Positions 11,558-21,630 of a stretch of 64,000 nt of DNA are shown piece by piece; position 1 is the stretch's first letter; each line of letters begins with the position of its first letter. Origin of the DNA: Chimonanthus salicifolius (lineage: Eukaryota > Streptophyta > Magnoliopsida > Laurales > Calycanthaceae). The position numbers and the translations under genes are program-made. The notes beneath the pieces are model-generated. The model saw nothing but the letters and a program-made list of their open reading frames with translations. It ran no database searches and was not told the DNA's origin. Where the stretch lies: NCBI GenBank assembly GCA_013350335.1, contig CM023537.1, positions 50,032,111 through 50,096,110 on the forward strand, given 5' to 3'.

Positions 11558-11591
11558 ACACACGTGAGCTTACTAAAAAGCTCACGTGTGT
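11558..11591. promoter_or_regulatory. Perfect 14-bp hairpin carrying two G-boxes
   Basis: Arms ACACACGTGAGCTT (11558-11571) and AAGCTCACGTGTGT (11578-11591) are exactly complementary around a 6-base loop. Each arm contains CACGTG, the plant bZIP/bHLH G-box core. It lies inside element A, downstream of a TATAAAAAG string near 11519-11527. It may be captured host sequence or an element-internal regulatory palindrome. Confidence 0.5.
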
Positions 11592-11751
11592 AACCTAATA
11601 TTTTTTCAAAATAATAAAATTTTGTTTTAAATAGAAAGTAAAAATTATAATATTTTTTTTAGTTATCTTATTGTAATAATTTAATATTATATTTACCATC
11701 TAATAATTTTAGGGTATCTATTCATAGTAATTAAATAATAAAATCTTCTTT

Positions 11752-12275
11752 AAAACTTTAAAATTATTTTTTAAGCACTGTGTATTTTTAAAATTTCTCA
11801 AAATGAATATCCGGACTAATTACAATAACCTGATAAAAATACTTTAAGGCTTAAAGGTCTTTTGACACTCTTAAATATTTAAAACACAGTATTTTACAAA
11901 TAAGAGTATCCCTAAGGTATGCCGAAAATACATTTAGGAGTGTCAAAAGACCTTAAAGTCTTAAAGTATATTTATCAGGTTATCGTAATTAGTCCGGATA
12001 TTCAATTTGAGAAATTTTAAAATACACGATGCTTAAAAAATAATGTGCATAATGTATTAAATAATAAAATCTCCTTTAAAACTTTAAAGTTATTTTTTAA
12101 GCACTGTGTATTTTCAAAATTTCTCAAATTGAATATCCGAACTAATTACGATAACCTGATAAAAATACTTTAAGACTTCAAGGTCTTTTGACTTTCCTAA
12201 ATGTGTTTTCGGCACACCCAAGGGATACCCTTATTTGTAAAATACTGTGTTTTCGGCACACCCTAGGGATATCCT
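11752..12275. mobile_element. Nested foldback units inside element A
   Basis: Two units match the palindromic core of the RING-promoter element (6191-6800). The first (about 11755-12044) has both arms and the ATAAGAGTATCCCT loop. The second (from about 12084) has the left arm and an oppositely facing loop, but its right arm is missing after about 12275. The spacer with AATAATAAAATCTCC matches the inverted spacer at 6480-6511, so the paired arrangement moved or amplified as one piece. Confidence 0.7.
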
Positions 12276-12865
12276 AACTTAAAATAACACTCATTGACTA
12301 AAAAAATAAATTATGAAATTATTTCTACAAATTTTCCTCATTTATATCATTTTCCTTGTAATTTTTACAATTTTATTACTAATTATATAATTTCTCGTTG
12401 TCGTAACTTCAAAAATATATTAGAAGATGTAAATGTCCGATATTTTATGAAAAAATTACATATTCAATAAGCCCATAATTATCTGTATTTATTGTAATTT
12501 TTTTGAATTTTTTTAAAAATAAAAAATAAAAAAATAAAAACGGGTAGGAGAGAGAAAAAATTCGGCCGATATATCGGCCGAACCGATATATCGGCCGATA
12601 TGAAAAATCGGCCGGGATCTCGGCCCGGCCGATTTTTCTACCCCTGTTTTGAACCACTCTCCAAAGTTGCACAGCTCTAATAATTAATCGGGTTAAAATG
12701 TTTCCTGTCTAAATATTTTTATTGTCTATAAAAGGTCACAATAAACATAAAAACAACACAGACATCACCACATATATTTCCTCCCTTATCAAACCCACTT
12801 GCTCTCTCAATCATCTTAGTATTCACTAAAAGCAAAGAGAGAAATAGTAGTACTAAGGCCAGTCT

Positions 12866-13046
12866 ATGGCAATCTTCTCCATGCTTTTCAGCTGCTTCAT
12901 GTCTTCTTCTTCTTCTTCTTCTTACATCGTCTCGTTGTCCGAAGATATGCTGCAGGTATCCAACTTAAGAAATCAAAATCCAAATCCAAATTCGAGCCTC
13001 CAATTCCAGTTGTTTACTTTCCAATGAATTCCCGTTTGTCTCTATT
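12866..13046 (+). pseudogene. Small peptide gene, beta copy, frameshifted
   Basis: ATG at 12866 begins MAIFSMLFSCFMSS as in the other copies, but two extra bases (GATATGCTG against GATGCTG, near 12944) shift the frame, and the Lys/Ser stretch and PIPV-YFP segment are lost. It shares the same 3' deletion of about 473 bp as the alpha copy. A TATA box and leader are still recognisable upstream. Almost certainly non-functional. Confidence 0.75.
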
Positions 13047-13200
13047 GTGTTTTCCAATTGAAAAACATGTTTTCCATTCCATAATTCTTCATCCCTTTTA
13101 TAAATGGTAAAAGAGAATTACCAACCACATTGTCCACCATATTCTTCACTAAAAGAATTGCATTATTACCTCCGTAATTGAAGGCCAGCGATCTTCGTAC

Positions 13201-13342
13201 GGGCATTTTGTGTAACCCAAAATTTGCCCAATTTTCAGTTCGAATCGGTTCGCTGTAAGTGATTCGAAGGATTTGGCGAGCTAATTCGAAGGGCAAAATA
13301 GGTAATACAGTAAAATTCATGTTGGGTTACACAAAATACCCC
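13201..13342. mobile_element. Short terminal-inverted-repeat element, beta copy
   Basis: The ends GGGCATTTTGTGTAACCCAA and, inverted, GGGTATTTTGTGTAACCCAA form 20-bp inverted repeats with one mismatch. Total length is 142 bp with no coding capacity. A 92-codon antisense open frame across it (13042-13320) also exists in the alpha copy but is explained by shared descent. Confidence 0.6.
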
Positions 13343-14550
13343 AGTTTCTTTTAATAGCTGGGTGAAACTTGGGTCGGGTTTTAATCTAACCTATATGGAC
13401 TTGAGAAATGAGATTCAATTATATATTTGTATATTTCAGATTTAATAAATTTTGACATGAGTTGAATTGAGTTTATTAATGAGAGAGCATCACAATAGGG
13501 TGTTGACATCGGATCGAATTATGTTTTGATAAAATTAGTTATTTATAACATTAAGGTTTTAGTCAGATCCAAGGTAACTCTTTCATTACTGATCTAATTC
13601 AATTTGATTGAAATTTCAATTAATTCACTTCAACTTGACTTGAATTTCTATGAAAATTAAAATAAAAAAAAAGATGAAAATCATTATTAAATAAAAATAA
13701 AAGATAAAGGAGCTTTAATTTGATGTGAGGTTATTTAGTTATGAAAGGAGGCAATGAGATACATGGGCTGCATCCATATTTTTAAAAATAGTGCTTATAT
13801 GGGATTTTTTTGAAATTCCGTTACTAGAAGTATGCACGACTTAGAAGGGGGGTGAATAGGTCGATTTTCAATTTTAGTTCTCTTTTAAAAATAAATCAGA
13901 TTTGACAATAGGTGCAGCGGAATAAACGTGTGTGAAAGTGATAAACAAATGAATCAAACTATTAATGCAAACCACACATGCACAACGATATATATTGGTT
14001 CGGTTCACCTGAACCTACATCCACTGTTGGACTCACCCTCTCTAGGGCTATCCTAAATATATTATGTAAGGGTCTCACACCCAAATAGTACAACCTAGTT
14101 TTTTATAAAGGTTCAACCCAATCGGTCTAATCCTCTACACCTATTTTTTAGAGTGGTTCGAACACACTGTTCTAATCCACTTTACAATGATTAAAATAAA
14201 AACACGAAGAAAACTTGCCTTGGGCTTTAACCATTTTCCTTTAAGCTCTTTCTTATTTACTGAACCTGTGTGCTCCTTACCATCAAATTAGCATCATCAA
14301 TGTATTTGTCGGCACAATAGTAGGACTTGGGTATGAGTGGTTTTAGTCCTATATGAACACCTTACTCTTCATTAGGATTGGGGTATTGATTTACCTAAAC
14401 ATTTACTAAGGAAGATGATGAAGAATGGTGTCTAGAGGGAAGGCCGAATGATCACTCACTGGTATTCTTGTTCCTGAGTTTTTTCTGTGTGTATTCGGTC
14501 AGTCTAACACAAGGCTTACTGATTTTTTTATAAGACAGAATGAGGACAAC

Positions 14551-14782
14551 AGTAAGTCACGCCAGCGAGGCCTCGCTGCTTCTGATGAGGCCTCACCAGT
14601 TGTAATTCTGGAAAGACAGTTTGCAGTTTTGCAGTAAGTCACGCCGCGAGGCCTCGCTGCTTCTGATGACGCCTCGCCAGCTGTAATTCTGGAAAGACAG
14701 TTTGCAGTTTTGCAGTAAGTCACGCTCGCGAGGCCTCGCTGCTTCTGATAAGGCCTCGCCAACGGTAATTTCTGGAAAGACA
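14551..14782. repeat. 82-bp minisatellite with GCGAGGCCTCGC palindrome
   Basis: Three units start at 14551, 14633 and 14714 (AGTAAGTCACGC...), spaced 82 and 81 bp. Each contains the 12-bp palindrome GCGAGGCCTCGC or a close variant, followed by GAGGCCTC(A/G)CC. A more distant GCGAGGCC site recurs at 15244. The block is much more GC-rich than its surroundings. Confidence 0.85.
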
Positions 14783-14853
14783 GCACATATGTGCTGCTTA
14801 ATCTGTCAGACAAAATCCATCCAGATACCAGCCAGCTCATCTCAACCGTGCAT

Positions 14854-14988
14854 GATTTGCAACATTTATCTTAGCCATCAATCAATGATTAGATGGAAGA
14901 TTTGCAACATTTATCTTAGCCATCAATCAAGGATTAGATGGAAGATTTGCAACATTTATCTTAGACATCAATCAAGGATTAGATGGAA
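14854..14988. repeat. 45-bp minisatellite
   Basis: Three units start at 14854, 14899 and 14944 (GATTTGCAACATTTATCTTA...), exactly 45 bp apart, with a partial fourth at 14989. Copies differ by a few bases. It lies about 70 bp after the 82-bp repeat, inside the same insertion. Confidence 0.9.
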
Positions 14989-16424
14989 GATTTGCAAGGT
15001 GGATTATAAATCATGGAGGAGCCTTTCCATAAATGTTATGGACAGCTCCCCAAGGATATTCAAATTCAAATTTAAGAGAGGTAGCATCCCATGTGGTTAA
15101 TTTTATTTACCATAATAAGCTTCAAATAAATTTACCATAATTACCTCTCAATTAACCAGTCACAGCTTTTAATTTCCTAAAACTGTAAGAGGCTGAGTCA
15201 GCTCGACACAGGGTCAGCTGCACTCAGCTCAGCATAACTGACTGCGAGGCCTTGGCAGATTGCATGAGGCCTCGAGGCTGAAAGTCACTTATTCACTTTA
15301 TTTTCCAATTGACTTCTAGGTATTTGACCTAAGGTCTCCTACGGTTCACTTACCTGTATGCTAATACTGTATTCGGTGTAGACGCTTCAACTGCATTGTA
15401 GATTTTCTTATATATCCAAGGCAAGTCCAACTGAGTCACGTAATTGACAATAAGGGTGACTCGGATGAACCAGGGCACTTACATTTTTTAATTATAGTTC
15501 TATTGAATTCAAATCTAGGGCCCTTCTATCCAATCCAACTTTGATTTAATATGGGCGGGTTCGGATCCAGTCATTATAAAACATTTTCAAGAAATAGATG
15601 ACTCAAATCTAATTTTTTGGGGTCATTACTAGTTGAGTTCACAGGTCGGTTTAAAAATTGTCACCCCTAATTAACAAGTAAAATGGAAGATAGTTTTTCT
15701 CCACTTTACAAACTTTTACATAACTTTTTTTATTTTTAAATTCTAATATAAAAATTGTGGGCAGATCTTTAAATTCACTAAATTTAAGCTTAAATTCTTT
15801 TTTCTAGTTTTAAGCATTTTACACAAATTTTATTTATTTTTAGATAGTAATAAAAGTAAAGGTGTGTTTGGCAAATGTCATATTCTAAAATTGAAAGATT
15901 TTCAACCTATCAGATTAGAAAAAGAAAATACTTTAGAATAAAATATTGTGGCTTGGCAACTATCAGAAAAATCTAACAAATTAGAATATTGTTATTTGGC
16001 AACGGTCAAATTCTATTAACAAGTTAAAAATATCGTTATTTGTCAATTATAAGAAAATCACATTTAAAGACCATATCAAACTAATTAATTAAAGAACAAA
16101 TCATCATGTTAGCAATTTCATAAATATTATTAATTGTTGAGAAACCATAAAGATTCTAATCAATTGAGCCACTCTTATTTAGTGGTTTTTGTTAGACTAG
16201 TTAGACCAAGTTGAATAACATGAATAGAATTGCGAGCTAAGAGAGTCAATGAGTTTTACTAAAAAATTTCAAGTCGAGCACAGCAACTCTCTAGAGTTAT
16301 TTGATTCAATAGAATTTTGAGTCGGTTTGAAACGTTAATTGTTATATATTGATATCGACAAATACTTGATTGGTATAATACACGATACATATGACATGAA
16401 TCAAACAATGCATAAAATGCACAG

Positions 16425-16468
<44 letters not shown>
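16425..16468. repeat. TA microsatellite, beta spacer
   Basis: An uninterrupted run of TA dinucleotides expands a region that in alpha (4640-4678) is TAATAATAATA followed by a short TA run. A second TA run lies at about 16654-16678, equivalent to 4863-4893. Confidence 0.85.
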
Positions 16469-16470
<2 letters not shown>

Positions 16471-16647
16471 TAAAAATCTAACCATTATTAAGAACTCATA
16501 AAAATTTACTCAAATTATGAATCTTTTCATCCCATATTTCACTAATATTTCCTCACTCAGTACCTCTTTCTCACTAGATTTCCTCTCTCATCCTATGCTA
16601 ATTTGAATTAAATTTAAATATTATTATTATTTAATGACCTTCTAGTT

Positions 16648-16684
<37 letters not shown>

Positions 16685-16708
16685 TTTGATGTAATTATAT
16701 ATTAAAAA

Positions 16709-18991
16709 TATAATTTATCATTTTCTTTGAAATTGTAGCTGAAAGAGGTTTCAGTGGCTTCTGTTTTCTAAAGGGGTAGGGATCGGAAATCAAATGAATT
16801 TCCAGCAAGTACTTCATTTAAACGAAATCCTTCCTGCTAGAAAACATGTAAACTGCAAATGAGTGAAAAAATGGGCCATTGGACCATCTTTTACTCTGCA
16901 ATCTTTGAAACTTCAAAGAGATGCCCTTTCACTCATGAACCTCTACTTTCTCATTTTCAGTCTGCAGCGTATCATATATATGAACCACTCAAAGTTAATG
17001 AACCCCCTAAATTGTAGTTTGTTAGATATAAATTTAGTTATAGATCAAAGCAAGCATGACTTTGTTTTACATGGGACCCAATAACAGTATCCCTACTTTC
17101 CAAACAGTGAATGATACCTTGGTTTCTGTTCGTCTTCTCTTAATAAATAACTTGGTTTCCATGGTTATCTCCTTGGTTCACTCTTTTCCACTACCCAAGC
17201 AGTGGTATTCTTGGTGCCTCCTTCAACTCGGACTGGATCATGCAACTGTTTGGACAGAAGTAATCTGTATTATGGGTCATGCCTTTCACAATCAAAACTC
17301 CAGTTGCAATTCAAGTGTTTTACATGTCAAAGCCCCATAATCCAAGGATATAAAAACCAGCCCCATAATCAGATTCTGAAGTTGTCACGGTTTTTCAAGA
17401 AACCCATGTCTTGGCCAAGTCAACTGAGTCAGTCAAATTTAGGTACTGGAACTTCTAATTCCATCAACTCACAATCATCTATTCCTTATAAGGGTTCAAC
17501 TTTGGGTCTAACTAAAGTGATCATGAAAATGTCCAAAAAACTTTGGGTTCGGGTTGACCAAGCTCAGGTCTGATTCATTGGGCCCAAAATATTAGGCTCG
17601 AATTAATATTTGAGTCAGGCCCATGCCAAATATATGAAAGTCCAAATTTGGCCCGGAAGCTACATTTTATAAATTATGATTTTTTTTTTAAGTTATATAT
17701 AATTTTTCTATTATAGAATTTATATTCTATAAAATTATATGAAAGAAATTCCGTTTTAAGCTCAAAGAAAGCTACTCCTGGATAAGCCTGCATACACATT
17801 TTGGGTTTGAAATCGGGGTTCAAGTATACATATGCAATGCAAGTTAGGCTCAACTTTAAGTAACTTGGGTTTACTTGGGTTTGGGCTCTTTAATTGCAAT
17901 TTGACTGGATCCGTTTACTGGACTTAAGACAACTGCGCCCATTTTAATAAATGACTCGACTTGATCTAACTGTTTAATAGATGACCCAATCTAACCTAAT
18001 TTGAACCCATTTATAAATGATTAGACCTTCTTGATCGGATGACTATTACCACATTTATATGCAACGCACGAACAATAAAAGATCCATACCCATTTAAGGG
18101 TCAGTCTTTCTATGTGTCTTGCCAAAAAAAGTTTTTCTAGTTAGGTAAATGGTTAAATCGAACTCAAAGGATAAATAGTCCCAAACCAATTAACCTATTT
18201 AACAAGAACCAAATTTAAATAGACCTAAACCAAATAAGACTCGACCTGAACCTAGTCTAAATAGACTTAAACAAAATAAGACTCGACCTGAACCTAATCT
18301 GATTTTATGTTGCAAGGTCTAATTTTTTAAACAACAAGAATTATGTGTTTCCAAAATTGAGTTGTGTTGAGGTGCAGTTTTCTTTCAGTGTTGCATAACT
18401 TTGGAAACCAAAATGACCCAAGGATTTTTGGCACCACCTAAATATTAAATGTTATCTATTAAAATTATTATTATTTTAATTTAGATTTAACCATTTATAA
18501 TTTTTATTCTGTACATCTTCACTATTGATATAAATATAATAGGTCATAATATTTATCCAATAATTCATTTTTAACTTTAAAAAATCAAGGGCTAACCTTA
18601 TTTATTGGATCACAAACTTGACAATATGATAACTCTTGTGATAATCTATTTCTCTATATAATTTTTTGTAATCATCATATTAAACCCACCATCAAATACA
18701 ACAAACAACACATCATAATACTCAAACTTTTCAACCTGTGCATCTATCAAATCAGAAGGGTTTTTCATCTCTTCGATCCATTATCTCAAAACTGTTGAAA
18801 TGTGCTCCATTTTTCCATCTTCTCCACTATTTGTTACTATTTTTTTTATCTTCTTCTACTCCTCACCCATGTATTGAATTGGTCTTGAACTGTATCACAA
18901 TTACAGTCACGCCACTATAAAATTGAATTTGATTTTTTATACTATTCTATTATTAATTATTTTGGCACAACAAAATCCAGGACTATAATCT
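16709..18991. repeat. RING 3' flank, module copy beta (RING deleted)
   Basis: At about 16705 the AT-rich spacer (alpha equivalent about 4925) jumps straight to the RING downstream flank (alpha equivalent about 9170). The whole RING gene and about 4.2 kb are therefore missing from this module. From 18125 the sequence continues beyond the point where alpha ends and matches 55915-56805. Around 18190-18310 there are short imperfect repeats of AATAAGACTCGACCTGAACC. No coding sequence is credible. Confidence 0.7.
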
Positions 18992-19971
18992 AGTAAGTTT
19001 CTCTTTCCTTTGATATTTGTATTTAATTGCATTTTGGTCCGAAAATTTTATGTTAATTTCAGAAAATTTGAGGCTTCTTGAAAATGTAATTTTTTCATTA
19101 AATATCGGTCGTATACATATTCAAATTATTTATTTAAGTTTCGAATAATTTTAATATTAAAATTAACAATAAAATGAAGAGAAATGATAAAAAAAAATTA
19201 TCACTTGTTAACCTAACATCTATGCATGTTACATCCATCTCAAATTCCAATTGTAAATGTCATTGACAAATTCATCTTAAATTGTACTTCTTAAATTTAA
19301 TTTGACCCTTGCATTTATGATCGACATGTAATTAAAGAAATATTTTACCATCAATAACATATGTCTCTTAAGAAATAAAAGTACAAACTAAAAATCAAAA
19401 TACAAAATTCTAGAAAGTGAGATCCCAATTTTAATAAACTTCTATTAAAAATTATGAAAAAATATGTAAGAAATTTATAATTTAGTGATTAGTATTATGA
19501 TTTTTTTAAATGTTTGTTTTATTTTAATCTATCTAATTTTTTAAACTCTTAATCTTAGAGGCAAAAATTTTAATGGATTTAAAGATAATATATTAAATCT
19601 AATAATAATGGTTGCTGCTAATACTTCAAAGTTGAAAACTTGAAATCACTTGAGTTATACCAAATACATCAAAACCGTAAAAAATCATGTAAAATTGTGT
19701 AAAACCGTGAAAACAGTTAAAAACCATAAAAATGGCAATATCGGTTTTTGTTTTTTTTTTTTTTTAAAAATAAATTTTAAATACCGATTTTTATACATAT
19801 CGGCCGATATGGTGACCAATATTGCGGACCATTTATTGGTCATATAGGCCGATAAACTTTATGTACGGCCGATACATAGCGTATCGGCTGCTATGGTGAG
19901 GTCCAGAAAATCCGCTACATATTGGCCAATACGCTATGTATCGGCCGATATCTCGACCCCTGTTATAATCA
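18983..19971. mobile_element. TATCGGCCGATA element B
   Basis: The element 18992-19962 lies between CTATAATCT and TTATAATCA, a decayed 8-9 bp duplication. Its right end, inverted, reads CAGGGGTCGAGATATCGGCC. Its left TIR has been lost or replaced (AGTAAGTTTC instead of AGGGGTCGAA). The right 230 bp is dense in ATCGGCC motifs. It is the same insertion as element C in module delta, so it predates that duplication. No transposase is present. Confidence 0.7.
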
Positions 19972-20781
19972 CTTAATGAAGTTTAATTTGGAGCATAAGT
20001 AATCGATGATAGTAATTTGCATTATTCCCATTCTCTTTATTCAACTTTGCTTCAAGTAAAATTTGTATCGTGAATTATTGGAATTGGAAGTAGAAAATAT
20101 TCTCTAAAAATAATTTTTTTTCTAATGAAAACTTTTCTAACACAAACTAACTGAATATGAACAAACTTTTCTATGTATTTGAGGACGGGTAAAGTCGGAT
20201 TTAACGCTTATTTAGGTTGTCATACTGAATTTCTCAAAACCAACTCTCAATGGCTTTCAAGAAAAGAAAGATAGATATTAATTTTAATAGCATAATTTTG
20301 ACAAAAATCAAAATTTACGAAAGAACTTAGGTATTCAGTCGATGAAAGACGAATGTGGAATTGTTATTCTAAATGCAATGATTCAAGTAATTAATTGAGA
20401 TCAAAGAACTTGCTTTGGGAAGAGAGAGTTCTGAGTCTAATTCTCATTCAATTCCAAAAGACCACTCCTCGTAAAATTACCTGGTGTATGGAGGTAGGGA
20501 TCATTTTTAAATTTTTAAATAACTATATCATGTTGACTAATTTGAGTTAAATTTTACTTAAATTAACTATATCATCATCATTATTATTATTTGAAAATTT
20601 TCATCACCTTTTTAATTGAAAGACTTAAAGTAATTAATCAATTTTAAGTCTAAATAATAAATTATCATTAATTATTATATAGTTCTTACCTCGTTTTAGC
20701 TTGCTTCGTTTATTTTACAAACTAATAGTAAAAACAATGTACAGTCCTTGCACTAAAGAATTTGAGCATTTGCCAACCTTC

Positions 20782-20787
20782 CACGTG
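20782..20787 (+). promoter_or_regulatory. G-box upstream of AKR copy 2
   Basis: CACGTG in the context CCACGTGTTG lies about 150 bp upstream of the ATG at 20936, a normal position for a plant G-box. Function is inferred from motif and position only. Confidence 0.4.
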
Positions 20788-21214
20788 TTGAAGTATGGCT
20801 CCAAGTGACCCAAGTGTCCTACCAACTTCTTAATAATTAAGTTGTGTACTTGTTTCTGTGATTGGAAGTGAGAGAAGGAGAAAAAGGCAGCAGTTTGAGC
20901 CTTGGGGTAGTTTTTCTTTGCAGGGAAAATCAGAAATGGGGAAGGAGCTGTCTGTTCAGATGCCTAGAGTGAAATTAGGATCTCAAGGATTAGAGGTAAT
21001 GCCATCTTTAATTTTCTTTTAATACCATTTTTATTGATATTACACCCATTGATTTTTTTTTTTAATTATTAAGATGCACAACTTAATAAGTTGGGCCTTT
21101 GATTAGTTGTTAGCAAATTAGTTCATGTTCAATGATCAGTTGACTGAGATAATATTAGCCACTAATTTTCTTTTTTTAAGGATATAGATTTTGCATCAGT
21201 TGAGCAGTGACTGG

Positions 21215-21545
21215 GATCCAACTAGGGCTGGAACTCGGGTCGGGTGGGTCCGGTTTAGGTTTTGATATATATGGAACCTGACCCGACTCGACGCGAATTC
21301 TCAACCCGAACTCTAGAACCTGACTCGATCCGAATTTTAACCCGACCTGCATTCTAAACCTGTTTGGGTCGGGTCGGGTTAACTTGTAAAATCTTCAACC
21401 CGGTCCAACCCACATTTCATACGGGTTTTTATCTTCTTGACCCGACCCGCTAGCCCGAAAATCTCAACCCGACCCACATGAATTCTCGGGTCGGGTCATG
21501 CGGGTCTGGCCAAAACCCGACCCGAGTTGCAGCCCTAGATCCAAC
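21215..21545. mobile_element. CGGGTC-rich hAT-like MITE in intron 1 of AKR copy 2
   Basis: The element 21223-21537 is flanked by the perfect 8-bp repeat GATCCAAC (21215-21222 and 21538-21545). Ends are TAGGGCTGGAACTCGGGTCG and, inverted, TAGGGCTGCAACTCGGGTCG. The interior is packed with CGGGTC/GACCCG motifs. TAGGG-type ends plus an 8-bp duplication are diagnostic of hAT-type elements. The same insertion occurs at 46214-46541 in AKR copy 3. Confidence 0.85.
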
Positions 21546-21630
21546 CAATATGTTAAAAGATGATATGATGCACTGGTTTCTCCGTAGAAGGGCTGTGTTA
21601 TGCTTTAGATGTCAAAATAGTTGCATCATA

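Larger units (their letters stand above)
10910..12655. mobile_element. TATCGGCCGATA element A, 1.7-kb non-autonomous DNA transposon
   Basis: The element 10919-12646 is flanked by the 9-bp direct repeat TTTTGAACC (10910-10918 and 12647-12655). The empty site survives in sister modules (TTTTGCGCC near 2549; TTTTGAGCC near 33497 and 53018). Ends read TAAGGTTTAAATATCGGCCG on the left and, inverted, CAGGGGTAGAAAAATCGGCC on the right, resembling elements B and C. Both terminal regions are crowded with TATCGGCCGATA palindromes, candidate transposase-binding repeats. T/C-AGGGG ends suggest hAT, while a 9-bp duplication suggests Mutator; this is not resolved. No transposase is present. The interior carries a G-box hairpin and a nested foldback element. 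Confidence 0.75.
13811..15483. mobile_element. 1.67-kb TG...CA insertion, possible solo LTR
   Basis: Alignment of module beta with alpha (3690-3705) shows an extra 1,673 bp here, flanked on both sides by TTTTT. It begins TGAAATTCCG and ends CACTTACA, consistent with LTR ends and a 5-bp duplication, though the T-run makes the duplication weak evidence. The left part contains the string GAAGGGGGGTGAATAGG, common at the edges of a repeated plant family that I cannot name. There is no protein coding. Two internal minisatellites are listed separately. Absence in alpha dates it after the alpha/beta split, or to beta alone. Confidence 0.6.

Noticed and set aside
14551..14988. Regular short repeats considered as a CRISPR array
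   Set aside because: Units are contiguous minisatellites of 82 and 45 bp without unique spacers, inside a plant transposon-like insertion.
13811..15483. Classification of this insertion as a Helitron
   Set aside because: No TC start or CTRR end with a 3' hairpin was found; TG...CA with flanking T-runs fits an LTR better, though not conclusively.
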